A DNA stretch of 64,000 nt from Oleiagrimonas sp963747595 (GCA_963747595.1 CAVVFO010000003.1:62001-126000); one strand, 5' to 3'; shown: positions 17,164 through 27,061, numbered from the stretch's first letter. Numbers and translations: made by a program. The notes: generated by a model from the letters alone, not told the origin.

Positions 17164-20079
17164 ATGAATCGTAAGCTTTTGGCTTCGGCCATTTGTGTCG
17201 GCCTGTTGATGGCCGGATCTGCATATGCACACGACAATCAGGGTTCGGCGCAGTCGGCGCAGAATCAGACAAAAAAGGCCCAGTCGACCAAGACACCGGC
17301 CAACAGCGAGAAAAACGCCCAGACCGTGGAGAATGTCACGGTCTCGGGTTCGCTGCTGAAGCGTCCGGAGTACCAGACCACGTCACCGGTGCAGACCATC
17401 GACATCAAGGCCAAACTTGATACCGGTGCGTTCGGTACGGCGAGTCTGCTGCAGCAGTCGGCCGTTGCGTCCGGCAGCACACAGATCAACAACCAGTTCA
17501 GCGGCTTCCTGGTGAACGGTGGAACCGGCGTGCAGCCGATCGATTTGCGCGGCCTGGGTGCCAACCGCACGCTGGTGCTGCTGGATGGCCAGCGCCCCGG
17601 CCCTTCCGGGACGCGCGGTGCCGTGGGTGCGTTCGATCTCAATGTGGTTCCCTCGGTCATCCTCGGCCGCGTTGAAATCGTCAAGGATGGTTCATCCTCT
17701 CTGTACGGCTCCGACGCCATTGCCGGTGTGGTCAACCTCATCACCCGCAAGCGCATCGATGGCGTGCAGATCAAGGCGGCCGTGGGCGTGCCGCAGCACG
17801 GTGGCGGTACGCAGGCCACCGCCTCGATCGGCACCGGATGGAGCACCAATTCGAGTCACTTCGTGCTGGCGGCGCAGGTGGAAGAGCAGTTTCCGCTTGC
17901 CTACAAGGATCGCGGCTTCTTCAAATGCTCGAAGGATGTGGTGTTCGGAAAGAGCGGGCAGCGCATTGATCGTACGGACCGTTCCATCCTGCAGGGAAGC
18001 CCCCTGGCGGGTTGCCAGAACCTGTACGCCGACACGGTCATCAGTTATGCCAATTCACGCATCCGTTACGTGCCGACCAAGGATGGCAGCACCGTGGGCC
18101 CGTTCAAGGGGTTCCATCCGCGGCCCAATCCCACGCCCACGTACGCCGACGGCAACCCCAACGGCGCCTATTACGAGGACGTCCAGAACTTCCCCTTCTA
18201 CAATGACACGTGGGCCAAGAACAAAAACCGCGACACCAGCCTGTACGGCAGTTCCAGCTTCAACTTCGGCGACGTGAACTGGGATTCCCAGTTCCTGTAC
18301 AACCACCGCGAGACCCGCACGCGGGGCTTCCGGCAGTTCTTCCCCGTCGTCACCAACGGTGGTCCGATCCAGCCCGGTTTCAGCAACGTCTACGAGCCGA
18401 TCATGCCCTATCCGTCCAACGACAAGGTCGATGTGGACTATGAGTATCTGGAATCCAAGCTTTCGGGGCTGTTCACGGCCACCGATACGTGGTCTTGGGA
18501 GATCAACGGCAATTACAGCCATTCCTATGGCACGTTCGGTCATGTGGGCATCGACGCCAGGAAGAGCGGCGATCTGTCCTACGCCGTCAATGAAGCGAAC
18601 TCGCCCCCGATCGATTATTTCGCCCCGGGCGTCCTGAACGGCCAGCGCATGAATGATCTAGTCAATGCCGTGGGCCTCACCACGCAGGGCTCGACCACGT
18701 ACACCCAAGCCGATTTCAACGGCCTGTTCAGTGGCGACCTGTTCGACCTGCCGGCCGGCGCAGTTTCCTCGGCGTTTGGCCTGGAGTTCCGTCAAACCAA
18801 GATCGACAACGAGCCGGACCCGAACAATGCGGCGGGCTATGAGTGGGGGTATACCTCCGCCCAGGTCACCAAGGGGTCGGATAATGTCCGCGAAGGGTTT
18901 GCCGAGCTGGGCGTTCCGCTGCTCAAAGGCGTGCCGGGAATCGAGTCGCTGGCACTGGACCTGTCCGGGCGCATCTTCAAATACAACAGCGTGGGCAGCT
19001 GGGATCATGTCTGGAAGACCGGCCTGAACTGGCAGATCACGCCGACATGGCGGATCCGCGGCACCATCGGCACCTCGTATCGCGCACCCGGCCTCTACGA
19101 ACTGTACCTCGGCGACCAGTCCGGCTTTCTGGGGCAGCTGTCGGTTGATCCGTGCATCAACTACCAGGACAGCACCAATCAGAACATCATCGCGCACTGC
19201 GCAGCGGCGGGAATTCCGGCCAACTACGGTGGTAACGGCGCGAGTGCCGAGACCTACCAGGGCGGCGGCAAGGGCGTCCTGAAGCCCGAGACCTCCAGGG
19301 CCAAGTCCCTGGGCTTTGTGTGGACGCCGACCTTCGGCAACATGAATCTGGCGGTGGACTACTTCGACTACCAGATCCAGGGCGAGATCGGCACGCTCAA
19401 TGCCAGCACCATTGTCGGCAGCTGCTATGCGCGGCCGGTCTATCCCAACAGGTTCTGTGACTTGTTCCACCGCAACGGCGCCGACGCCCCGTCGGATCCA
19501 TTCAGGATCACGGATATCCACGCCACGTTCATCAATATCAACAGCGAGCGTACGCGGGGATACGACTTCCAGATGAACTACAGCGACGACTTCGCGTTCG
19601 GCAAGCTGTCGGCGGACATGTCGGTGACGTACACCCTCGAGGACACGCTGCAGGAGTTCTCGTCGTCGGAGGCAAGCGGCTTTGCCGCCACCAACTTCGT
19701 GGGTGACATCGGACGGCCCAAGACTGTCGGCAACGCCACTTTCAGTCTCAAGCGTGGCAACTGGACCTACAATTGGGGGCTCTTTTACGTCAGCAGCACG
19801 TCCGCGAAACGGTTAGCCGACCCCGTCTTCAGCTATTTCGGTTACGACGGTGCGGTGCGGGATATCAAGGCGGGATGGCAGCTGCGCCACGACGTATCCG
19901 TGGGCTACGATCGCGACAAATGGGGCGTCGTGCTCGGGGTGCGCAACCTGTTCGACAAGGCGCCGGATCGGATTTCCTCCGGAGTGGGGTACAACCGCAC
20001 AGGCAATGTTCCGCTTGCGGCCTCCCAGTACGACTGGTTTGGTCGTACGTTCTTCCTCCGCACGCATTACGACTTCTAG
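17164..20079 (+). CDS. TonB-dependent outer-membrane receptor
   Basis: Beta-barrel receptor for energised import across the outer membrane, 971 aa. The signal peptide (residues 1-22, ending in AYA) starts at the ATG at 17164, which has GGGGAG 7 bp upstream. A probable TonB box, ENVTVSG, precedes a complete plug: QPIDLRGLGANRTLVLLDGQR, then RVEIVKDGSSSLYGSDAIAGVVN. The 22-strand barrel ends in the aromatic residue phenylalanine (THYDF), as needed for BAM assembly. It is followed after a terminator by an exported S9 peptidase, which suggests a peptide or proteinaceous ligand. The ligand cannot be named from sequence. Confidence 0.93.
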   Translation: MNRKLLASAICVGLLMAGSAYAHDNQGSAQSAQNQTKKAQSTKTPANSEKNAQTVENVTVSGSLLKRPEYQTTSPVQTIDIKAKLDTGAFGTASLLQQSAVASGSTQINNQFSGFLVNGGTGVQPIDLRGLGANRTLVLLDGQRPGPSGTRGAVGAFDLNVVPSVILGRVEIVKDGSSSLYGSDAIAGVVNLITRKRIDGVQIKAAVGVPQHGGGTQATASIGTGWSTNSSHFVLAAQVEEQFPLAYKDRGFFKCSKDVVFGKSGQRIDRTDRSILQGSPLAGCQNLYADTVISYANSRIRYVPTKDGSTVGPFKGFHPRPNPTPTYADGNPNGAYYEDVQNFPFYNDTWAKNKNRDTSLYGSSSFNFGDVNWDSQFLYNHRETRTRGFRQFFPVVTNGGPIQPGFSNVYEPIMPYPSNDKVDVDYEYLESKLSGLFTATDTWSWEINGNYSHSYGTFGHVGIDARKSGDLSYAVNEANSPPIDYFAPGVLNGQRMNDLVNAVGLTTQGSTTYTQADFNGLFSGDLFDLPAGAVSSAFGLEFRQTKIDNEPDPNNAAGYEWGYTSAQVTKGSDNVREGFAELGVPLLKGVPGIESLALDLSGRIFKYNSVGSWDHVWKTGLNWQITPTWRIRGTIGTSYRAPGLYELYLGDQSGFLGQLSVDPCINYQDSTNQNIIAHCAAAGIPANYGGNGASAETYQGGGKGVLKPETSRAKSLGFVWTPTFGNMNLAVDYFDYQIQGEIGTLNASTIVGSCYARPVYPNRFCDLFHRNGADAPSDPFRITDIHATFININSERTRGYDFQMNYSDDFAFGKLSADMSVTYTLEDTLQEFSSSEASGFAATNFVGDIGRPKTVGNATFSLKRGNWTYNWGLFYVSSTSAKRLADPVFSYFGYDGAVRDIKAGWQLRHDVSVGYDRDKWGVVLGVRNLFDKAPDRISSGVGYNRTGNVPLAASQYDWFGRTFFLRTHYDF

Positions 20080-20095
20080 GAAAAGGCTCCATGGA

Positions 20096-20128
20096 GCAGG
20101 AGGCGGCATCATGCCGCCTCCTGCTTTT
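20096..20128 (+). terminator. Rho-independent terminator after the TonB receptor
   Basis: GCAGGAGGCGGCAT / ATGCCGCCTCCTGC (14-bp perfect stem) followed by TTTT. It lies between receptor and peptidase and may attenuate rather than fully separate them, because the peptidase has no obvious promoter of its own in the 77-bp gap. Confidence 0.8.
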
Positions 20129-20156
20129 GTGACGGGATAACAAGGAGGAAAGAAAA

Positions 20157-22202
20157 ATGTCGAGAATATGCTTGCGCAGGTTGGTTGCTGGCGCACTGGT
20201 ATGGGCCCTGGGGGCGAGCATGGCGCATGCCACTCAGCCTATTTCCATCAGGGACCTGTCGCGTGAACCGGCGCTGCAATCGGTGAGCATGAGTCCGGAT
20301 GGAAAGTACCTGGTGGGTCTGATTCCCTCGCCCAAAAATCCGGACGAAACGGCATTGGCGACATGGAAGACCGATTCCCTGGCATCCGGGCCCATGGTGG
20401 TGACCCCATCCGGGTCCGGGCGGCACCAGAAATTCATTGCCGCCTCTGCCTTGAAGGCAGGGAAGATTCTGGTCGTTGCCCGTCAGGAATGGACAGGCCA
20501 GCTGGGTGGCTGCGGCGAGGGCAAGGTCGTTGGAGCGACCAAGACCTTTGTCAGCAAGGTGTATCTCACCGGAGTGAAGCAGAAACACTTTGACGAAGCG
20601 TTCGCCAGTCACAGAACCAACGCGCGCATGAGCCAAGATATGGAGCGCTGCCTGCAGCTGAGCAGCACGGCATCGCTGGCCGACATGCTGCCGATGGATC
20701 CGACCCACGTCATCATCCAGCGGTTGAGCAAGGTCACCCTGACAGCCGGTTATTACCTGTACAACCTGAAAACCGGCAAAGCGGAGCTGCTTTTCCACGG
20801 GGGCGTGCATACCAGTCCGGAATTGTTTGCTCCGCGCAGCGGCAAGGTGCTGGTCAAGTCGCGTATTGATCCGGTGGGCGGTGATTACGCGCAGCAGATT
20901 CTCATCCGAAATCCCAAGACGGGCGAGTTCGAAAAGCAGCCGCCGCTCAAGACCATGCTCTCCAAACGGCATACGCTGAACGTGGTGGGTGTCGACGATG
21001 CCACGGGCAAGTATTACGTCCTGACCGACCAGTTTTCGGACAAGGTCCAGGCGCGCCTGTATGACGCGGTCAAGCAGAAGTATGATCCGCAGCCCGTCGT
21101 CGCCGACAAGGATTTTTCCATCGCGGGTCTGGTGTACGGCAGGGTGCCAAGCAATTTCAACAAGGTCGTGGGTTTCACAGTGTCCGGGCCGTATCCGCAG
21201 ACGGTATACGTCGATCCGACGCTCAAGGGCATCCAGGCCGCCATCAAGAAGGCATATCCCGGCCAGCAGGTCCGGATCTCCGGTTACAACGATGATTTTT
21301 CCAAGGTGCTGTTCAGCACGGTGAGCGCCAGTGTTCCCCCGGCGTATCATCTGCTTGTGGATCGCAAACAGGTGGAGAACCTGGGCAGCAAGCGTCCCTG
21401 GATCAAGAAGGGATTGACCGGCAAGGAGAGCTGGGTGTCCTACAAGGCCCGCGACGGCATGACCATTCCGGCCATTCTGGACTTGCCGGCCGGATGGAAG
21501 AAGGGCGACGCGCCGGCTCCGGCCATCGTCATGCCCCATGGCGGTCCCTGGGCGCGTGACGAAATGGGCTGGGACCCCGCGGGCTGGGTGCCCATGCTCA
21601 CCTCACGCGGCTACGCGGTGCTGCGCCCGCAATACCGCGGATCCGAGGGCCTGGGCCGCAAGCTGTGGATGGCCGGCGACGCGCAGTGGGGCCTGAAGAT
21701 GTCCGATGACCTCGACGATGGGGCCGCCTGGCTGGTGTCGCAGGGGATTGCGGCGAAGAACAGCATCGCCATCTTCGGTTACTCCTATGGCGGGTTTGCC
21801 GCGGTGGCAGCCGACGTGCGTTCGCCGTCGCCCTATCAATGTGCCATTGCCGGTGCGCCGGTGGCGAATCTGGGACGCTTGAACACCTCGTGGAGCGACA
21901 ATCGCCTGCAGCGCATCCTGCAAGGGAAGACGGTCAAGGGCATGGACCCGATGCAGAACACGGACAAGGCCCATCTGCCCATCCTGCTGTTCGGTGGCGA
22001 TCGCGATGTGCGCACGCCCGAAACCATTCACGCCGTACCGTTCTACGATGCCGTGAAGGGCAAGGTTCCCGCACAGTTCCACTGGATCTCCGACATGCCG
22101 CACAGCCTGCCGTGGTATCCGAGTCAGCATCGCAAACTCGACACGCTGATTGTGAACTTCCTGGCCAACGACTGCGGTCTGAAGCATTCGCCGCAGGCAT
22201 GA
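20157..22202 (+). CDS. Exported S9-family (prolyl oligopeptidase-type) peptidase
   Basis: Serine peptidase of 681 aa with a 25-residue signal peptide (ending in AHA), so periplasmic or secreted. AAGGAGGAAAG precedes the ATG at 20157. An N-terminal beta-propeller-like region (about 30-430) leads to an alpha/beta-hydrolase domain. The nucleophile is Ser543 in GYSYGG. The acid is in GDRDVRTP near residue 622 and the histidine in DMPHSL near 648. PHGGPWARD supplies the oxyanion region. It shares direction and neighbourhood with the upstream TonB receptor, so it probably trims imported peptides or depsipeptides. Cys residues are present in the propeller, consistent with export. Confidence 0.88.
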   Translation: MSRICLRRLVAGALVWALGASMAHATQPISIRDLSREPALQSVSMSPDGKYLVGLIPSPKNPDETALATWKTDSLASGPMVVTPSGSGRHQKFIAASALKAGKILVVARQEWTGQLGGCGEGKVVGATKTFVSKVYLTGVKQKHFDEAFASHRTNARMSQDMERCLQLSSTASLADMLPMDPTHVIIQRLSKVTLTAGYYLYNLKTGKAELLFHGGVHTSPELFAPRSGKVLVKSRIDPVGGDYAQQILIRNPKTGEFEKQPPLKTMLSKRHTLNVVGVDDATGKYYVLTDQFSDKVQARLYDAVKQKYDPQPVVADKDFSIAGLVYGRVPSNFNKVVGFTVSGPYPQTVYVDPTLKGIQAAIKKAYPGQQVRISGYNDDFSKVLFSTVSASVPPAYHLLVDRKQVENLGSKRPWIKKGLTGKESWVSYKARDGMTIPAILDLPAGWKKGDAPAPAIVMPHGGPWARDEMGWDPAGWVPMLTSRGYAVLRPQYRGSEGLGRKLWMAGDAQWGLKMSDDLDDGAAWLVSQGIAAKNSIAIFGYSYGGFAAVAADVRSPSPYQCAIAGAPVANLGRLNTSWSDNRLQRILQGKTVKGMDPMQNTDKAHLPILLFGGDRDVRTPETIHAVPFYDAVKGKVPAQFHWISDMPHSLPWYPSQHRKLDTLIVNFLANDCGLKHSPQA

Positions 22203-22204
22203 TC

Positions 22205-22248
22205 CACATCATCCCCCCGGCTGGATCGTCAGCCGGGGGGATGATGTG
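22205..22248 (+). terminator. 18-bp perfect hairpin after the S9 peptidase
   Basis: CACATCATCCCCCCGGCT / AGCCGGGGGGATGATGTG around GGATCGTC, beginning 3 bp past the stop codon. It has no T-tract on the plus strand, so it may act mainly as a 3' stabiliser. A smaller hairpin with a downstream TTTTTT run follows at 22264-22296. Confidence 0.6.
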
Positions 22249-22263
22249 TGCAAAACAAGCGCC

Positions 22264-22296
22264 GAGCGATGAACGTTCGCTCAGTCTCTTCAATTT
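22264..22296 (+). terminator. Second hairpin with T-tract after the S9 peptidase
   Basis: GAGCGA / TCGCTC (22264-22269 and 22277-22282) with a 7-base loop, then AGTCTCTTCAATTTTTT. A weak stem but a better T-tract than the hairpin before it. The remaining 390 bp to the fbp stop (22297-22687) contain no gene I can support. Confidence 0.4.
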
Positions 22297-22687
22297 TTTC
22301 CGTGGTTTAGACGGCCACGAACGGTCGGCGGGTGTTGCTAGCGCCACACAGGGACGCTTGCGGTCACCCAAACCTGCACCTCTAGCCGTTAGGGCACATA
22401 AGTGGTACGCGCCTTGCCGCCGTCGGGAAAGGTCGATGCTCCACGGGTCTCAATAGAACAACACACTTGGCGTGTGCCGACGCTGTGCGGAATCAATCGA
22501 CGGTGCTGTGTCAGTCGGGGCAGTGCGGAGGGTTCGTGTCGTGTCGATGCTCCCGTCAGCATGCAGCGCCAGGCGCTCTTGCACCGTCTGCTTCCGTGGA
22601 ACGCAGCGGACTATGCTGTGGGCGGGGCGACGAGAAAAAGCCCGAATATGTGTGCCGCCGACAACGCCGGCATGCGTAACGCCGACT

Positions 22688-23725
22688 TCACCGCTGCTGC
22701 GGCGGAGAGCCTGACCCGCCGTCTGCATCCAGGTGATACCGCGTGGCCGCTTCCACTTCCGACTTCGATCCCAGAAACACCGGCACGCGCTGGTGCAGCG
22801 CATCGGGCTGGATCTCCATGATGCGCTGGCGCCCGGTACCGGCCGCGCCGCCGGCCTGTTCCACGATGAAGGCCATCGGATTGGCCTCGTACATCAGGCG
22901 CAGCTTGCCGCCCTTTTTGCCATTTTTACGGTCCAGCGGATAGCTGAAGATGCCGCCGCGGGTCAGGATGCGGTGCACATCGGCCACCATCGAGGCCACC
23001 CAGCGCATGTTGAAATCGCGTTTGCGGGGGCCTTCACTGCCGGCCAACAGATCGCCGATGTAGTGCTGCATCGGCGCCTCCCAGTGGCGCTGGTTGGACA
23101 TGTTCACGGCGAATTCCGCGGTCTCGGCGGGAATCTGCACGTCGCGCCGGGTCAGCAGGAAGCTGCCTACTTCGCGATCCAGAGTGAATACATGGGTGCC
23201 ATGGCCCACGGTCAGCACCAGCTGGGTGCTGGGTCCGTACAGCACGTAGCCGGCCGCAACCTGCCGCGTGCCCGGCTGCAGGAATTCAGCGCCCTCGACA
23301 CTTTCGCCGTGGCCGTCGGGACGGCGCAGCACCGAAAAAATGGTGCCCACGGAGATGGCGACGTCGATGTTGGAGCTGCCGTCCAGCGGATCGAACAGCA
23401 GCAGGTGGCCACCCTTGGGATAGGCGTCGGGCACCGGCTGCGGGTCCTCCATTTCCTCCGAGGCACAGGCCGCCAGATGACCGCCCCAGGCGTTGGCCTC
23501 CAGCAGGATCTCGTTGGACAGCACGTCCAGCTTCTTCTGCGCCTCGCCCTGCACGTTCTCGCTGCCGGCCTCGCCCAGCACGTTGCCCAGCGCGCCCTTC
23601 CCGGTGGCCACGGCGATGCGCTTGCAGGCGCGTGCCACCACCTCGATCAGCAGCGTCAGCTCGGCGTCCACATAACCGGCGCGACGTTCCTCGATCAGCA
23701 GCTGGATCAGGGTGATGGGTTTCAT
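22688..23725 (-). CDS. fbp: Fructose-1,6-bisphosphatase class I
   Basis: Gluconeogenic phosphatase converting fructose 1,6-bisphosphate to fructose 6-phosphate, Mg-dependent and cytoplasmic. 345 aa from the ATG at 23725 (MKPITLIQLLIEE), with an AGGA upstream. The metal-binding signature FDPLDGSSNIDVAISVGTIF is intact, as is CASEEMEDP before it. NMRWVASMVADVHRIL and GGIFSYPLD complete the family pattern. Monocistronic; the gap to the next gene upstream (GST) is a divergent promoter region of 145 bp. Confidence 0.97.
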   Translation of the reverse strand: MKPITLIQLLIEERRAGYVDAELTLLIEVVARACKRIAVATGKGALGNVLGEAGSENVQGEAQKKLDVLSNEILLEANAWGGHLAACASEEMEDPQPVPDAYPKGGHLLLFDPLDGSSNIDVAISVGTIFSVLRRPDGHGESVEGAEFLQPGTRQVAAGYVLYGPSTQLVLTVGHGTHVFTLDREVGSFLLTRRDVQIPAETAEFAVNMSNQRHWEAPMQHYIGDLLAGSEGPRKRDFNMRWVASMVADVHRILTRGGIFSYPLDRKNGKKGGKLRLMYEANPMAFIVEQAGGAAGTGRQRIMEIQPDALHQRVPVFLGSKSEVEAATRYHLDADGGSGSPPQQR

Positions 23726-23870
23726 GGGCGCATATCCTGCAGCGGGAAGGCCACCATTGTCGCGGAGCCGGCGCATCACCGAAACCCCGCGCCATCGATA
23801 GTGGCGGACTCACTGGCATTGGGCGCATGATCGGCAGCGTCCCATCGCGGCGACACCACGGAGATTGGTC

Positions 23871-24497
23871 ATGAGCGAACGCGTCACTTTCTTCCATGCC
23901 CCGCACAGCCGCTCCGGTGGCACGTTGGCCCTGTTCGAAGAGTTGGGTGTGGACTACGACCTGCATCTGCTCGATCTGAAAGCCGGCACGCAGCGCCAGC
24001 CCGATTACCTGGCCATCAACCCGATGGGCAAGGTGCCGGCCATCCGTCACGGCGATGCAGTCATCACTGAACAGCCCGCGGTCTACATGTATCTGGCGGA
24101 CCTGTATCCCGAGTCGAAACTGGCGCCGCCGATAGGCGACCCTCTGCGCGGACCGTACCTGCGCTGGATGGTGTTCTACGGCTCATGCTTCGAGCCGGCG
24201 GTGATCGACCGTTCCATGCAGCGCGAGCCGGCGGCGATGTCGACTTCGCCGTACGGGAATTTCGAGACCATGCTGGAGACGGTGATGGCGCAACTCGAAC
24301 CGGGCCCGTGGCTGCTGGGTGACCGGTTCACTGCCGCCGACGTACTGTGGGGCACGGCATTGACATGGACCACGCAGTTCAAGCTGGTACCGGAACATCC
24401 CGTGCTGCGTGCCTATATCGATCGCGTGAATGCGCGTCCGGCCATGCAGCGCGCTGCGGCCAAGGATGCCGAATGGGCGGCGGCGCAGCAGGGTTGA
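23871..24497 (+). CDS. Glutathione S-transferase family protein
   Basis: 208 aa from the ATG at 23871. The N-terminal thioredoxin-like domain begins VTFFHAPHSRSGG, where Ser16 or Ser18 is the likely glutathione-activating residue. NPMGKVPAI carries the cis-proline loop and TEQPAVYMYLADLYP the gamma-glutamyl contact. The C-terminal all-alpha domain holds LLGDRFTAADVLWGTAL. Probably cytosolic detoxification; the specific substrate is unknown. Convergent with the AI-2E family gene. Confidence 0.9.
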   Translation: MSERVTFFHAPHSRSGGTLALFEELGVDYDLHLLDLKAGTQRQPDYLAINPMGKVPAIRHGDAVITEQPAVYMYLADLYPESKLAPPIGDPLRGPYLRWMVFYGSCFEPAVIDRSMQREPAAMSTSPYGNFETMLETVMAQLEPGPWLLGDRFTAADVLWGTALTWTTQFKLVPEHPVLRAYIDRVNARPAMQRAAAKDAEWAAAQQG

Positions 24498-24543
24498 CTG
24501 TAAATGCATCGAGCGACAGGTGGCGCAGCCCTCGCCGTGAGGT

Positions 24544-25572
24544 TCATACCAGCCCGGCGTCCTCCAGCTCGTTCTTGAGGTAAGCGTAGAAGATCGGCGC
24601 AGCCACCAGCCCCGCCAGGCCGAAGGCGGCCTCCATCACCAGCATGGCGATCAGCAACTCCCAGGCACGCGCGCGGATTTCGCCGCCGACGATGCGCGCG
24701 TTGAGGAAATACTCCAGCTTGTGGATGCCGATCAGGTACCCCAGTGCGGCGATGCCCGTGCCCAGCGACACCGACAGCGCCACGATGACGATGACGGTAT
24801 TGGAGATCAGGTTGCCGACGATCGGCAGCATGCCGACGATGAAAGTCAGCAACACCAGGGTCTTGGCCAGCGGCAGGTGTTCACCGAACAACGGCAGCAC
24901 GCCCAGCAGGAAAATGGCGGTGAAGACCGCGTTGATGAACGCGATCTTGACCTGCGCGAACACGATCTGGTGAAACGCGTGCGCCAGGTGCGAGGCGCGG
25001 GCGCGCAGCGCATTTTCCAAAGGGCCGGACTGCGCCGGGGGTCGCAGATGACTCAGCGCGACAATGGCACCCAGGATGAGTCCGATCAACACCTCCACAA
25101 ACACCCGTCCCACCTCCTTGCCCGCATGCCCCAGCGCCCCGGCATGTTGCCCCAGCCAGTGTATCGACGTCTTGCGCAGGCTTTGCAGGGAGTTGGGGAG
25201 ATGGTCCACGATCCATGACGGCAGCTGGTCGCGTGCGCGCGTCAACAACGGCATCAGCTGTCTCCGCCACAACTCCTGCGGATTGCCAAGCTCGCTGTGC
25301 AGCAGCGATATCATGCCGAAGGCCAGCCCGATCAGCGCACCCACCACCACCACCGCCAGCAGCAGCACCAGCAGCCAGCGCGCCCATGCACGGTTACGGG
25401 TCAGCCAGCGCGTCAGCGGTGGCGTGCCGATGCTGATCAGCTCATAGACCAGCAAGCCGGCGAACAGCGCCGGCAGCAAATGCAGGCGCAGCGTCAGCCA
25501 CAGCGCCAACGCAGCGAGGGCGACACTGAGCCAGACAATCTGGCGAGTGGACAGAACCGGTTGCGTGGGCAT
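24544..25572 (-). CDS. AI-2E family (PerM-like) membrane transporter
   Basis: 342-aa inner-membrane protein of the AI-2 exporter/PerM family. About seven to eight hydrophobic segments: a pair at residues 10-50, one at 65-90, then after a soluble stretch (90-150) further segments at 155-175, 215-235, 240-290 and 305-335. Typical blocks include FINAVFTAIFLLGVLPLFG and LEYFLNARIVGGEI (family pattern E-x-x-x-L-x-P-x-I-x-G). Family members have been linked to AI-2 export, ion transport or osmotic response, so the substrate is open. Confidence 0.85.
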   Translation of the reverse strand: MPTQPVLSTRQIVWLSVALAALALWLTLRLHLLPALFAGLLVYELISIGTPPLTRWLTRNRAWARWLLVLLLAVVVVGALIGLAFGMISLLHSELGNPQELWRRQLMPLLTRARDQLPSWIVDHLPNSLQSLRKTSIHWLGQHAGALGHAGKEVGRVFVEVLIGLILGAIVALSHLRPPAQSGPLENALRARASHLAHAFHQIVFAQVKIAFINAVFTAIFLLGVLPLFGEHLPLAKTLVLLTFIVGMLPIVGNLISNTVIVIVALSVSLGTGIAALGYLIGIHKLEYFLNARIVGGEIRARAWELLIAMLVMEAAFGLAGLVAAPIFYAYLKNELEDAGLV

Positions 25573-25779
25573 GGGTGAGGAGGCGTGCTTCGGCGAAGGA
25601 GAACGCGCAGTCTGTCAGCTGGCCCGACCGGTCGCCAGTGCTGGTGGCAGATCTTGCCGCCTCAGCGAGGCATGAATCTACGCGAGGGGCAGCGTCCGCC
25701 GGCGCATCGCAGCCTGCCGGTCAACATGCTGTCGTACACTCGCCCCACTCTGACCACTCCAAACCACGACGGACACCCC

Positions 25780-26700
25780 ATGTTTCGACACCTTGCCACG
25801 AGAATTCCGGCCAGCCTGCTTCTGTCTGGTTGCATGTTGGTCGCCGCCTGCGCGCCCCTGTCGCATACGGCGGCCCAGGGTGACGAGGGGGCCCCGGCAT
25901 CCGCTGCCATCGCCAAGCCCAGCCACGTGCCGCCCGACGACAGCCTGGATGCGGTGGCCTGGTCGCAGACCGCCGTCGAACACGACATGCTCACCCGCGA
26001 GATCTACCGCAACGCGCAGGGAAAACTGCTTCAGGCATTGCACGACCATACCTGGGACGCGCTGCCGCATGATGAGCGCAGCGGCAGCCTTGAGGGTCTG
26101 AAGCCCGCGGTAATCCTGGATGTGGACGAGACCGTGCTGGACAATTCAGCGTATCAGGCGCGGCTGATCCGCGATCACGCCTTCTACAACGACGCCAGCT
26201 GGGCGGCCTGGACGAAGGAAGAGGCGGCGACGGCGATCCCCGGCGCGCTGGCGTTCACGCGGTTTGCCGCGCGCCACGGTATCGCCGTGATCTACCTCAC
26301 CAACCGCGACAAATCGCTGGATGCCGCGACCCTGGCCAACCTGCGCAAACTGGGTTTTCCGGTGCACGGCAAATATGCCTTCCTGGGGCTGGGCACGTAC
26401 GTGAAAGGCTGCGAACAGATCGGGACACAGAAGACCTGTCGGCGCAAACTGGTCGGACGCCACTATCGCGTGTTGATGCAGTTTGGTGACCAGATCGGCG
26501 ATTTCACCGGCGTCATTGCCAATACACCGCAGGGCCGCCGCAAGGCGGCGCGAGCATACATGCCATGGGTCGGCGAGCGTTGGTTCGTGCTGCCCAACGC
26601 GCAGTACGGCTCATGGCAGCCGGCATTGTTCCACAATGACTGGCAGCAGCCGGCCGAACAGCGGCGCAAACAGATGCTGGAGCACCTTCGATACAATTAG
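25780..26700 (+). CDS. 5'-nucleotidase / acid phosphatase lipoprotein, e(P4) family
   Basis: Outer-membrane or periplasmic class C acid phosphatase of the HAD superfamily, 306 aa. The start is the ATG at 25780, because the N-terminus from there is a lipoprotein signal with LLSGC (Cys18) and a second cysteine in VAAC (Cys24). HAD motif I is ILDVDETVLDN, motif II is in IYLTNRDKS, and the acidic motif FGDQIGDF closes the active site. Members strip phosphate from nucleotides such as NMN to allow uptake. Followed by a strong terminator. Confidence 0.9.
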   Translation: MFRHLATRIPASLLLSGCMLVAACAPLSHTAAQGDEGAPASAAIAKPSHVPPDDSLDAVAWSQTAVEHDMLTREIYRNAQGKLLQALHDHTWDALPHDERSGSLEGLKPAVILDVDETVLDNSAYQARLIRDHAFYNDASWAAWTKEEAATAIPGALAFTRFAARHGIAVIYLTNRDKSLDAATLANLRKLGFPVHGKYAFLGLGTYVKGCEQIGTQKTCRRKLVGRHYRVLMQFGDQIGDFTGVIANTPQGRRKAARAYMPWVGERWFVLPNAQYGSWQPALFHNDWQQPAEQRRKQMLEHLRYN

Positions 26701-26833
26701 AAAATAAATCATGTACTTATTTGTTGAAACATGAAGTGTTGCCTTAAGTTTATCTTGCAACTATCCTTGATGCCGCCGGCCGGCTGCGCACCTCGCGCAG
26801 GGGGCGGCCATTTCCCTTGCCGATCCATCGGAC

Positions 26834-26869
26834 GCCCCGCCAGCCTGGTGCTGGCGGGGCTTCTTTTTT
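26834..26869 (+). terminator. Strong rho-independent terminator
   Basis: GCCCCGCCAGC / GCTGGCGGGGC (11-bp perfect stem, CTGGT loop) followed by TTCTTTTTT. It lies 134 bp past the acid phosphatase stop. The rest of the 361-bp gap (26701-27061) holds no gene I can support, though the leader of plsB begins there. Confidence 0.9.
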
Positions 26870-27061
26870 CTTGCTCCGACGCACACTGGACGAAATCCCG
26901 GAGCCGCGGGGACTTGCCCGCAACGACTGCGGAATCTACCCTGCGCGATTGGTTTGCAGGCAATAGGCGGGGCCATGCGTATTTCAAGCAGTCATGCCGC
27001 GACTCGGGTGCAGGCAAGGCGGCGCTGAGAGCTGCCTTGCCTGCCGTCTCCAGCCGTTACA

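Noticed and set aside
22402..22821. Small open frames in the gap between the S9 peptidase and fbp
   Set aside because: They overlap the fbp 3' end, have Cys/Arg-rich random composition and no ribosome binding site.
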